From JBBQVO01 sp038211505 (GTDB taxonomy: Bacteria > Chloroflexota > Dehalococcoidia > DSTF01 > JACRBR01), in NCBI GenBank assembly GCA_038211505.1, contig JBBQVO010000070.1:1-15132 (forward strand): 15,132 bases of DNA. The letters run 5' to 3'. Under the pieces are notes generated by a model. The model was not told the DNA's origin and did no database searches. It was given only the letters and a program-made list of their open reading frames with translations. A program made the translations under genes and the position numbers. This document shows, piece by piece, positions 1 through 6,652 of this stretch; the stretch's first letter is position 1; every line of letters begins with the position of its first letter.

Positions 1-126
1 CATTCAGTATCGGCCCCCCGCAGGGCCAAACGCAGTGAGGACACCGCAGGACCGGCTGATCTCCCAGGCGCCGCTCCCGCCAGCGGCTGCCCAATGCCCG
101 GCGCGACTCGCCAGCCCGTCAGCCCG

Positions 127-189
127 CCAACAGCCAACAGCTATCCGCTATCCGCTATCCGCTATCCGCTCTCCGCTATCCGCTATCCG
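127..189. repeat. Heptanucleotide tandem repeat (9 units)
   Basis: Nine contiguous 7-nt units: two of CCAACAG, then seven of CTATCCG, with one mismatch (CTCTCCG at 169-175). It ends 42 nt before the exporter start. The rest of 1-231 shows no gene or promoter I can support. The unit resembles the CCAACNN heptads at 1727, 7581 and 9647. Heptanucleotide tandem repeats of this kind (STRRs) are known from cyanobacterial intergenic DNA. Confidence 0.93.
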
Positions 190-231
190 GACCCCGCTGG
201 TGCGAGCCTGCGGAGCGTGCCTTAATGAGCG

Positions 232-1689
232 GTGACTTGGCTGTTCGGGCTTCCCTATAAGTATCTCGTCGCGATCGTCTTCATCTTCGGGCTGTTTATG
301 GACCTCATGGACACGACCGTCGTCAACGTCGCCATCCCGACCCTGCGCAACGACTTCCATGCCAGCACCTCCGCCGTCGAGTGGACGGTGACCGGCTATC
401 TGCTCAGCCTGGCGATCTTCATTCCGGCCGCGGGATTTCTCTCCGACCGCTGGGGCACGAAGCGTGTCTTCCTGCTGGCGATGGCGATCTTCATCGCCGC
501 TTCGGCCGCCTGCGGCCTGGCGCAGTCAATCGAGCAGTTGGTGGCGTTCCGATTCGTGCAGGGCATCGGCGGCGGCATGATGACGCCCGTGGGCACCGCC
601 ATGCTCTCGCGCGAATTTCCCGGCGCCGAGCGCGCCAAGGCGTCGGCGATCATCTCCATCCCCGTCGTGCTCGCGCCGACGATCGGGCCGGTGCTCGGCG
701 GCTATCTCACCGAATACGTCAGCTGGCGCTGGATCTTCTACATCAATCTCCCCGTCGGGATCGCCGGCTTCATCTTCGGACTGCGCGTGCTGCAGGAGCA
801 CAAGGAGGCGTACGCGCAGCAGCGCATCGACATCCCCGGCCTGCTGCTCGGCAGCGCCGGCGCGGCGAGCACGCTGTACGCCGTGTCGCGCGCCGGCAGC
901 GACGGCTGGACCGACACCAACGTCCTGCTGTTCGGCCTCGGTGGGCTGGCGATGATGGCGGCGTTCACGTACGTCGAACTGACGGTGCGTTACCCGATCC
1001 TCGATCTGCGGCTGCTCAAACGCTGGCTTTTCTCGTCGGGCAATCTGATGATGATGCCAGCGTTCGGCGCATTCGGCGGCTTCATCTTGATCTTGACGCT
1101 GTTTCTACAAGAGCTGCGCGGCTTCTCGCCGCTGGAAGCGGGGCTGATCCAGGGGCCGAGCGCCATCGGCACCGCCATCTCGCTGCCGCTCGCGAGCCGA
1201 ATGTACGCGCGCGTCGGCCCGAAGCGCATGCTGATCGGAGGCTTCGCCTTCGCCGCGCTCTCGCTGCTGCCATTCCTCACGCTCGATCTCGATACCCCCG
1301 TCTGGTGGATCGTCGTGCTGCTGGTGCTGCGCGGGCTGCCGTTCGCGTTCGCCGTCGTCGCCGCGCAGACGCTGATCTTCGGTCCGATCGAGAGCGAGAA
1401 GCAGGGGCCGGCGTCATCGATCTATAACACGCTGCGGCAGGTCGCCGCGTCGTTCGGCGTCGCGTTGATCATCACGATCCTGATCGATCGCACGCACGCG
1501 CACGGCGGCGCCACGACGACCGTCGCGTCGCACGCCGCGGTGCTTGGCTATCACGACGCGTTTCTCGCTTGCTTCGCGCTGTTCCTCATCCCACTCGCCA
1601 TCGCCGTCTTCGTCGACGACGACAAGGCGGCCGCCGCCCTCGAACAGCGCCGCGTGATCCCGGCGCCCGTAGCCGTCGTCGCGGAGTAG
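232..1689 (+). CDS. DHA2-family MFS multidrug exporter (EmrB/QacA type, 14 TM)
   Basis: Probable proton-driven drug efflux pump of the inner membrane. The 485-residue length and hydrophobic pattern fit the 14-helix DHA2 group. In TM1 the motif MDTTVVNVAIP (residues 26-36) matches the family D1 motif. GFLSDRWGTKR (68-78) is the cytoplasmic motif A loop, RFVQGIGGG (107-115) is motif B, and VVLAPTIGPVLGGY (145-158) is antiporter motif C followed by SWRWIFYINLPVG. The start is GTG at 232, the first start after an in-frame TGA at 226-228; it keeps TM1 whole, but there is no clear Shine-Dalgarno. The next in-frame ATG (298) would cut into TM1. The substrate cannot be read from the sequence. The gene stands alone, with repeats on both sides, upstream of other resistance-type genes. 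Confidence 0.93.
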   Translation: MTWLFGLPYKYLVAIVFIFGLFMDLMDTTVVNVAIPTLRNDFHASTSAVEWTVTGYLLSLAIFIPAAGFLSDRWGTKRVFLLAMAIFIAASAACGLAQSIEQLVAFRFVQGIGGGMMTPVGTAMLSREFPGAERAKASAIISIPVVLAPTIGPVLGGYLTEYVSWRWIFYINLPVGIAGFIFGLRVLQEHKEAYAQQRIDIPGLLLGSAGAASTLYAVSRAGSDGWTDTNVLLFGLGGLAMMAAFTYVELTVRYPILDLRLLKRWLFSSGNLMMMPAFGAFGGFILILTLFLQELRGFSPLEAGLIQGPSAIGTAISLPLASRMYARVGPKRMLIGGFAFAALSLLPFLTLDLDTPVWWIVVLLVLRGLPFAFAVVAAQTLIFGPIESEKQGPASSIYNTLRQVAASFGVALIITILIDRTHAHGGATTTVASHAAVLGYHDAFLACFALFLIPLAIAVFVDDDKAAAALEQRRVIPAPVAVVAE

Positions 1690-1726
1690 CGAGGACACAC
1701 CAGCCGCCGCCACCAATCACCGACCC

Positions 1727-1754
1727 TCCAACTTCCAACATCCAACCTCCAACA
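1727..1754. repeat. Heptad repeat TCCAACN x4
   Basis: Four consecutive units (tccaact, tccaaca, tccaacc, tccaaca) lie in the 171-nt gap after the exporter. Same CCAACNN family as at 127, 7581 and 9647. No terminator hairpin is visible after the exporter. Confidence 0.9.
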
Positions 1755-1824
1755 TCGGCGCCACAACGGAGCCATCCTCGTTCACAGAGAAAGTCGCAAC
1801 ACGCCACGTTCCCTCACCCAAGAC

Positions 1825-1833
1825 TGCTACACT
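1825..1833 (+). promoter_or_regulatory. Putative extended -10 promoter of the lipoprotein gene
   Basis: TGC-TACACT is an extended -10 (TGN) element 27 nt before the ATG at 1861. No good -35 is seen 16-18 nt upstream. The surrounding CTACACTCCCG (1827-1837) is repeated exactly at 3776-3786 in the promoter of the tet-like operon, which supports it as a real -10 region. Confidence 0.5.
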
Positions 1834-1860
1834 CCCGCGGGTTTGTGGAGGGACGTGCGG

Positions 1861-2979
1861 ATGCTGCGTCGGCGGATTGTCCCTGTCGCGATGATGATGG
1901 CAATCGTCGCGGCGATGCTCGCGATCGTCGCGACGATTGCGGCCTGCGGCGGTGGATCGCAGAAGAGCGACGACGCGACCGCCGGGCCGGCGCGCAGCTT
2001 CTTGATGGGCATCAGCACGCTGCCGCGCGCGCTCAACGCCAGCGCCTACGCCGACACCCTCGATCTCGCGTCGAAGAACGGCGAGATGGTGCTGATCCAG
2101 CGCACGCCACCCTGGGCCGACTTCGCGTCCGGCGCCGACGTCAGCGAAACGACGGCATCGACGACGGCGTCGGAAGTCGACGCGATCAGCGCCAAGCACC
2201 TGAAACTGTTCTTCGCGATCGATCCGACAGACGGCGCGACCGGGCGCGATCGTCTCGCCGATCTGCCGTCGTCGCTCGCCGGGCGGAACTTCGGCGATCC
2301 CGTTGTGCGCGCGGCCTTCGTCTCCTACGCCAAGTACGTCGCCGTCAACTATCACCCCGCATACATGGCGCTCGGCGTCGAGATGAACCTGTACTACCGG
2401 AAGAACCTCGGCGAGCTCGATAACTTCAAGTCGCTGTACGACGAGGCCTACGACGCGGTGAAAGAGATCGCCCCCGACACGCGGGTGACGCTGACGTTTC
2501 AATACGAAGACCTGACGGCGAAACTGCCCACCGCAGACGCTCACTTCGCCGACTGGCCGCTGCTGCGCCAGTTCGAGGATCGGATGGACGTGATGGCGAT
2601 CAGCACCTACCCGAGCTTCTTCGCGACGAAGGCGAGTGACATCCCCGACAACTACTACAGCCAGCTGCGCGGCTTCACCGACAAGCCGATCGTCATTGCC
2701 CAGATGGGCTACTCATCGGCCGCCGGCGCCAACGGCATCAACAACGGCAACGAGGATGAGCAGGCGGCGTTCCTCCGGCGCGCGCTGACAGAAGCGTCGT
2801 CGCTGCACATGCCGTTCGTGATCTGGTTCGCCGGCTGGGATCCGTCGTACGCGGCCGATACGCAGTCCGGCGTCTTCCAGCACATCGGCCTCCTGCACGA
2901 AGACGGCAGCGAGAAGCCGGCGTGGGCGATCTGGCGCACCGCCGCCCGCCGTCCGTATGTGGCGCCCGCCGCCGACTGA
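1861..2979 (+). CDS. Secreted lipoprotein with glycosidase-like TIM-barrel domain
   Basis: A 372-residue exported protein. MLRRR plus a long hydrophobic stretch ends in a lipobox IAAC with Cys29, so it is likely lipidated and membrane-anchored. The rest reads as a (beta/alpha)8 glycoside-hydrolase-like fold: YMALGVEMN places a Glu (174) at the end of a strand, where such enzymes carry the acid/base; DVMAISTYP (243-251) and the C-terminal FVIWFAGWDPSY (319-330) are typical strand ends. The usual nucleophile strand (VxxTExGYxS) here reads KPIVIAQMGYSS (275-286), with Gln281 where Glu is expected, so activity is uncertain. The ATG at 1861 is chosen because GGAGGGA (1847-1853) sits 7 nt upstream; a TTG at 1843 would extend it by 6 residues. 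The carbohydrate family and substrate are not identified. Confidence 0.75.
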   Translation: MLRRRIVPVAMMMAIVAAMLAIVATIAACGGGSQKSDDATAGPARSFLMGISTLPRALNASAYADTLDLASKNGEMVLIQRTPPWADFASGADVSETTASTTASEVDAISAKHLKLFFAIDPTDGATGRDRLADLPSSLAGRNFGDPVVRAAFVSYAKYVAVNYHPAYMALGVEMNLYYRKNLGELDNFKSLYDEAYDAVKEIAPDTRVTLTFQYEDLTAKLPTADAHFADWPLLRQFEDRMDVMAISTYPSFFATKASDIPDNYYSQLRGFTDKPIVIAQMGYSSAAGANGINNGNEDEQAAFLRRALTEASSLHMPFVIWFAGWDPSYAADTQSGVFQHIGLLHEDGSEKPAWAIWRTAARRPYVAPAAD

Positions 2980-3055
2980 GTGCGGGATCACGACGACCGG
3001 TTTCCCCGCGCCACGCAAGTTCTTCACCGATGCACGCGTTAGGCTGCTGATTGCT

Positions 3056-3523
3056 ATGGCGAACCCATTCGCGAAATCGAAGACATTCCACAAAGCCGGC
3101 ACGCTCCTCGTCACGCCGATGTGGAAGCTGCTACCGACGCCCGCCGGCCTCGGCGTCGTCACGACGCAGGGACGCACATCGGGCAAGCTGCGCGCTCGCG
3201 CGATGCGGGTGATCCGAGACGGCGATCGCGCCTACGCCGTGTCGATCCTCGGCGAGCGCGCCGACTGGGTGCGCAACATCAGCAAGAACGCGCATGTCAC
3301 CGTCAAGCTCGGCCGCCACACCTATCGCGCCGCCGCTCGCCGCGCCACGGGCGATGACCTGACGAGCTTCGCCGCCGCCTACCGCGCGATCGTCGGTTGG
3401 TACGACTACTACGACTACCTGACGTACGTCTGGGACATCCCGACAGCGTCCAGACTCCGCCGCCAGTACGACCATCTCCTGGCCGACGGCACACCAATGA
3501 TCTTCGATCTCCAGCCCGACTAA
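3056..3523 (+). CDS. Deazaflavin (F420)-dependent nitroreductase-family protein
   Basis: A 155-residue protein of the DUF385/Ddn-like split-barrel family, which binds F420 or flavins and reduces varied small molecules. Supporting segments are GVVTTQGRTSGKLRARAM (residues about 38-55), corresponding to the family LLTTxGRKSGxxR signature, then ADWVRNISKNAHVTVKLG, which matches the conserved WxxNLxANPxVxVxxG region, followed by the Arg-rich strand. The open frame runs upstream to 2957, but that part shows no family similarity and overlaps the lipoprotein; ATG 3056 (MANPFAK) gives the usual length for the family. No Shine-Dalgarno is visible in the 15 nt before it. The cofactor cannot be decided from sequence alone; a heme- or FAD-binding relative is possible. 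Confidence 0.8.
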   Translation: MANPFAKSKTFHKAGTLLVTPMWKLLPTPAGLGVVTTQGRTSGKLRARAMRVIRDGDRAYAVSILGERADWVRNISKNAHVTVKLGRHTYRAAARRATGDDLTSFAAAYRAIVGWYDYYDYLTYVWDIPTASRLRRQYDHLLADGTPMIFDLQPD

Positions 3524-3603
3524 CGGTCAGACGCAGAACCGATCGCCGCGCCCGCGCGCTGGCTGCGCACAGCGCGTGAGTGCGTCATCGCCTCGCTCGA
3601 ACT

Positions 3604-3626
3604 CCCCTTCCCGCACCGGGAAGGGG
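3604..3626. repeat. GC-rich palindromic intergenic element
   Basis: CCCCTTCCCG-cac-CGGGAAGGGG is a perfect 10-bp stem with a 3-nt loop, followed by ttgggggttagg. It lacks a T-tract, so it is a poor intrinsic terminator. From memory, similar palindromes are dispersed in some Chloroflexota genomes; copy number here cannot be tested from one window. Confidence 0.75.
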
Positions 3627-3701
3627 TTGGGGGTTAGGTGCTCGTCCGCCGCCAGATCCCCGGTAATCAACGCCGCCTAACTCGATCCCACCCAATCAAC
3701 C

Positions 3702-3728
3702 CTCTGTGCTCTCTGTGCCCTCTGTGGA
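3702..3728. repeat. Nonamer repeat CTCTGTGNN x3
   Basis: Three head-to-tail 9-nt units (ctctgtgct, ctctgtgcc, ctctgtgga) lie in the 295-nt gap between the reductase and the tet-like operon. Short CTCTGTG arrays are a common dispersed intergenic motif in environmental bacterial genomes; no function is known to me. Confidence 0.8.
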
Positions 3729-3741
3729 TCCTTTGCCCAAA

Positions 3742-3768
3742 CCAGATCGTTGTTGCCATCCGATCTGG
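3742..3768. promoter_or_regulatory. Candidate operator: CCAGATCG / CGATCTGG inverted repeat
   Basis: A perfect 8-bp inverted repeat (3742-3749 and 3761-3768, 11-nt gap) that contains the proposed -35 hexamer TTGCCA (3753-3758) in its centre. The geometry suits a dimeric repressor acting on the tet-like operon. No repressor gene is present in the window. Confidence 0.5.
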
Positions 3769-3782
3769 CCATCTCCTACACT
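3753..3782 (+). promoter_or_regulatory. Putative promoter of the tet-like operon
   Basis: TTGCCA (3753-3758), 18-nt spacer, TACACT (3777-3782). It would start transcription near 3789, giving a roughly 90-nt leader before the GTPase gene. It shares CTACACTCCCG with the promoter at 1827-1837. Confidence 0.6.
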
Positions 3783-3818
3783 CCCGACAGCGGCTGAATC
3801 GTCCCAAGGAGTATCGAA

Positions 3819-3926
3819 ATGCGGCAAACGTCTATGTCCATGCGGAAGGGAGTCACGTATTCAGAGGACATGACGCTTAATGCGAACGTTGAACCTTGGG
3901 ATTCTGGCGCATGTAGACGCCGGTAA
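3819..3926 (+). CDS. 35-codon leader ORF overlapping the start of the tet-like gene
   Basis: ATG at 3819 is preceded by AAGGAG (3806-3811) with a 7-nt spacer, the best ribosome-binding site in this operon. The frame reads MRQTSMSMRKGVTYSEDM and continues to TAA at 3924-3926, so it overlaps the first 47 nt of the GTPase gene in a different frame. Translation of this peptide could couple to, or interfere with, translation of the downstream gene. Tet(M)-type genes are known to be controlled through a short leader peptide, although that leader does not overlap the gene in this way. A weak hairpin (3852-3858 with 3868-3874, one mismatch) would place the AGAGG of the downstream site (3863-3867) in its loop. 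It may also be a chance short ORF. Confidence 0.45.
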   Translation: MRQTSMSMRKGVTYSEDMTLNANVEPWDSGACRRR

Positions 3927-5889
3927 GACAAGCCTGACCGAACGGCTGCTCTATGCGGCCGGCGTCATCGACCAGATCGGCAGCGTCGATGACGGCAACA
4001 CCCAGACCGATTCTCTCGCGCTCGAACGCGCGCGCGGCATCACGATCAAATCGGCGGTCGTCTCGTTTCTGGTAGGCGACGTCACGATCAATCTGATCGA
4101 CACGCCCGGCCACCCCGACTTCATCGCCGAGGTCGAACGCGTGCTGAGCGTGCTCGATGGCGCCGTGCTCGTAATCTCTGCCGTTGAAGGCGTGCAGTCG
4201 CAGACGCGCGTGTTGATGCGGACGCTGCAGCGGCTGCGCATCCCGACGCTGATCTTCATCAACAAGATCGATCGCGGCGGCGCCGACGATGCGCGCGTTC
4301 TCGCTGACATCACGGAGAAGCTGACGCCCGCCGTGATCGCCATGGGATCGGCGCGCGATCTCGGCACGCGCGGCGCCGCCGTCACGCCATACGACGCGAC
4401 CAACGCGGCGTTCACATCTCGGCTCGCGGATCTGCTCGCCGAACGCGACGCCGCGTTTCTCGCCGCCTACATCGATGACGCCTCCGCTGTCTCGTACAAG
4501 CGGCTGCGCGACGAGCTTGCGACGCAGACGAAGCGAGCGCTGGTGCATCCGGTGTTCGCCGGCTCGGCGATCACGGGCGCCGGCGTCGGCGCGCTCACCG
4601 ACGGCATCACGGAGCTGCTGCCGGCGTCCGACGGCGACATCGATGGCCCGCTTTCGGCGACCGTCTTCAAGATCGAGCGCGGGCCCGCCGGCGAGAAGAT
4701 CGCCTTCGTCCGCATCTTCTCGGGCACCGTGCGGACACGCGATCGACTGCAACTCCGGAACGACGACGCGTGCAAGGTGACGGCGATCAGCGTCTTCGAC
4801 CGCGGCGCTGCCGTCCGACGATCGTGCGTCGTCGCCGGCCAGATCGCTAAGCTCTGGGGCCTCGGCGACGTGCGAATCGGCGACGCGATCGGCGTACCGC
4901 GATCGACGTCAGAACGCCATCACTTCGCGCCGCCGACGCTTGAGACGGTGATCGCGCCGCGACGGGCCGCCGACAAAGGACGGCTGCGCGTCGCGCTCGA
5001 TCAGCTTGCGGAGCAGGATCCGTTGATCAACGTGCGGCAAGACGATGTCCGGCGCGAGACGTCCGTCTCGCTGTACGGCGAGGTGCAGAAGGAAGTTATC
5101 CAGGAAACGCTGGCGACCGACTTCGGCATCGACGTCGACTTCCGCGAGACGACGACGATCTGCATCGAGCGACCCGTCGGCGCCGGTGAAGCCGGCGAGG
5201 TCCTCTACTCCAAGACGAAGACAAACGTCACGGGAAATTGCTCGCCCTTCAGCTCGAACCCGTTCCTCGCCACCGTCGGTCTGCGCCTCGATCCTGCGCC
5301 GATCGGCACGGGGATCGAGTTCCGGCTCGCCATCGACGTTCGCCTCGTGCCGCTCTACATCTACAAGACCGTCGACACGTTCGTCGAGCACATGGGGCAG
5401 TACGTGCGCGAGACGCTGCAGCAGGGCCTCGTCGGCTGGCAGGTCGCCGACTGCACCGTGACCATGATCGACAGCGGCTACCGGGCACCAGGCACCACGG
5501 CCGCCGACTTCCGGAAGCTCACGCCGCTGATCCTGATGCGTGCGCTCAGGGAAGCGGGCACGACGGTGTACGAGCCGATGCATCGCTTTCATCTTGAGAT
5601 CCCGGCCGACACTTTCAGCGCCACGATGCCCGTGCTGGCGCGACTGCGCGCCGTCCCGCAGACGCAGGAGCTGCGCCGGACGTCGTACGTGATCGAGGGC
5701 GAGATTCCGGCGTCGCGCGTGCACGAGTTGCAGCAGCAGCTGCCGGCGCTGACGCGAGGCGAAGGCACCCTCGAGTCCGAGTTCGATCGCTATCAACCCG
5801 TCGAGGGAACGATCCCGATGCGGCCGCGGACGGATCACAACCCACTCGATCGTAAGGAATATCTGCTGCACGTACTGCGGCGGGTCTAA
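3880..5889 (+). CDS. Tet(M)/OtrA-like ribosomal protection GTPase
   Basis: A 669-residue translational GTPase related to EF-G that, in its family, releases tetracycline from the ribosome. All G motifs are present: AHVDAGKT (10-17), RGIT (52-55), DTPGH (74-78), NKID (128-131) and GSA (228-230). Later segments follow Tet(M) order: a domain II region, ETSVSLYGEVQKEVI (393-407), the ERPVG strand (430-434), and domain IV with GYRAPGTTAADFR (533-545) in place of the decoding-site loop YSPVSTPADFR of Tet(M). The last part, IEGEIPASRVHELQQQL (605-621), is the EF-G-like domain V. It is about 30 residues longer than Tet(M), partly from an insert near 441-458 (YSKTKTNVTGNCS). ATG 3880 aligns with the family N-terminus; its site AGAGGA (3863-3868) is modest. 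Whether it confers tetracycline resistance or protects against another ribosome ligand is unproven. Confidence 0.88.
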   Translation: MRTLNLGILAHVDAGKTSLTERLLYAAGVIDQIGSVDDGNTQTDSLALERARGITIKSAVVSFLVGDVTINLIDTPGHPDFIAEVERVLSVLDGAVLVISAVEGVQSQTRVLMRTLQRLRIPTLIFINKIDRGGADDARVLADITEKLTPAVIAMGSARDLGTRGAAVTPYDATNAAFTSRLADLLAERDAAFLAAYIDDASAVSYKRLRDELATQTKRALVHPVFAGSAITGAGVGALTDGITELLPASDGDIDGPLSATVFKIERGPAGEKIAFVRIFSGTVRTRDRLQLRNDDACKVTAISVFDRGAAVRRSCVVAGQIAKLWGLGDVRIGDAIGVPRSTSERHHFAPPTLETVIAPRRAADKGRLRVALDQLAEQDPLINVRQDDVRRETSVSLYGEVQKEVIQETLATDFGIDVDFRETTTICIERPVGAGEAGEVLYSKTKTNVTGNCSPFSSNPFLATVGLRLDPAPIGTGIEFRLAIDVRLVPLYIYKTVDTFVEHMGQYVRETLQQGLVGWQVADCTVTMIDSGYRAPGTTAADFRKLTPLILMRALREAGTTVYEPMHRFHLEIPADTFSATMPVLARLRAVPQTQELRRTSYVIEGEIPASRVHELQQQLPALTRGEGTLESEFDRYQPVEGTIPMRPRTDHNPLDRKEYLLHVLRRV

Positions 5890-5903
5890 CAGAGGAGGTT
5901 TCG

Positions 5904-6635
5904 ATGAAGAATTACGAGCCGGTCATGACGTTCGGCAAAGATGTCGCCGATGCCTACGACGACACGCCACGCGGCGACGAGGATGCGGCGGTGGCGTTCC
6001 TGCGCGAGATGGCGGGCGACGGCCCGGCGCTTGAGCTGGCGATTGGCACCGGTCGCATCGCGAGGCCGCTCGTGGCGCAGGGCGTTCGTGTCGACGGCAT
6101 CGATCTCTCGCAGTCGATGGTCGATGTCCTGCGCCGGCGGCCGGGCGGCCAAGGGATCACCGTGACGATGGGCAATTTTCGCGACGTGCGGGTCGCGGGA
6201 ACGTACCGGCTGATCTACGTCGTTTTCAACACGCTGTTCAACCTGCTGACGCAGGACGACCAGGTGCGCTGCTTCGAGAATGTCGCCGCCCATCTCACCG
6301 ACGACGGCGCATTCGTCGTCGAGGCTCATGGCCCGGAGTTCCTCTACCGTCTGCACAACCACCAGTACGTCGAGGCGGAAGGCATCGAGGTCGGCGAGGT
6401 GCACCTGGATGTGCTTCGGCACGATCCAGCGACGCAGATGATCGACGAGAGCCATGTGACGCTCTCGCCGGCGGGCATCCGACTGAACCCGGTCGTCCAG
6501 CGCTTCGCGTGGCCGAGCGAGCTCGACCTGATGGCGCGAATCGCCGGTCTGCGTCTGAAGCAACGCTGGGACGATTGGAGCCGCCGGCCGTACACGGGCA
6601 CCGGCGACACCGTCGTCTCCGTCTACGGTCGCTGA
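5904..6635 (+). CDS. Class I SAM-dependent methyltransferase
   Basis: A 243-residue Rossmann-fold methyltransferase. Motif I is LELAIGTGRIA (residues 43-53), which binds SAM; GIDLSQSMV (65-73) holds the acidic residue (Asp67) that contacts the ribose. Then come FRDVRVAGTYRLIYVVFNTLFNL across motifs II/III and an alpha/beta C-terminal half ending GDTVVSVYGR. It belongs to the small-molecule-type Methyltransf_25 group rather than the known Erm or 16S rRNA methyltransferase families. It starts 14 nt after the GTPase gene with a near-perfect ribosome-binding site AGAGGAGGT (5891-5899), so it is very likely co-transcribed. Substrate unknown; the position between two resistance-type genes hints at drug modification or self-protection, but that is inference only. 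Confidence 0.85.
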   Translation: MKNYEPVMTFGKDVADAYDDTPRGDEDAAVAFLREMAGDGPALELAIGTGRIARPLVAQGVRVDGIDLSQSMVDVLRRRPGGQGITVTMGNFRDVRVAGTYRLIYVVFNTLFNLLTQDDQVRCFENVAAHLTDDGAFVVEAHGPEFLYRLHNHQYVEAEGIEVGEVHLDVLRHDPATQMIDESHVTLSPAGIRLNPVVQRFAWPSELDLMARIAGLRLKQRWDDWSRRPYTGTGDTVVSVYGR

Positions 6636-6652
6636 TCGGAAGGGATCGTTTC

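Noticed and set aside
35..235. 66-codon frame through the heptad repeat
   Set aside because: Its middle is translated repeat (IRYPLSAIRSPLSAIR), with no family resemblance and no initiation signals.
3604..3626. Hairpin as a transcription terminator for the reductase gene
   Set aside because: The stem is strong, but a G-rich stretch rather than a T-tract follows and it is about 80 nt past the stop; a repeat element fits better.
3870..3926. Possibility that the leader frame is a frameshifted N-terminus of the tet-like gene
   Set aside because: The gene frame already carries a complete family N-terminus (MRTLNLGILAHVDAGKT), so no residues are missing that the leader frame could supply.
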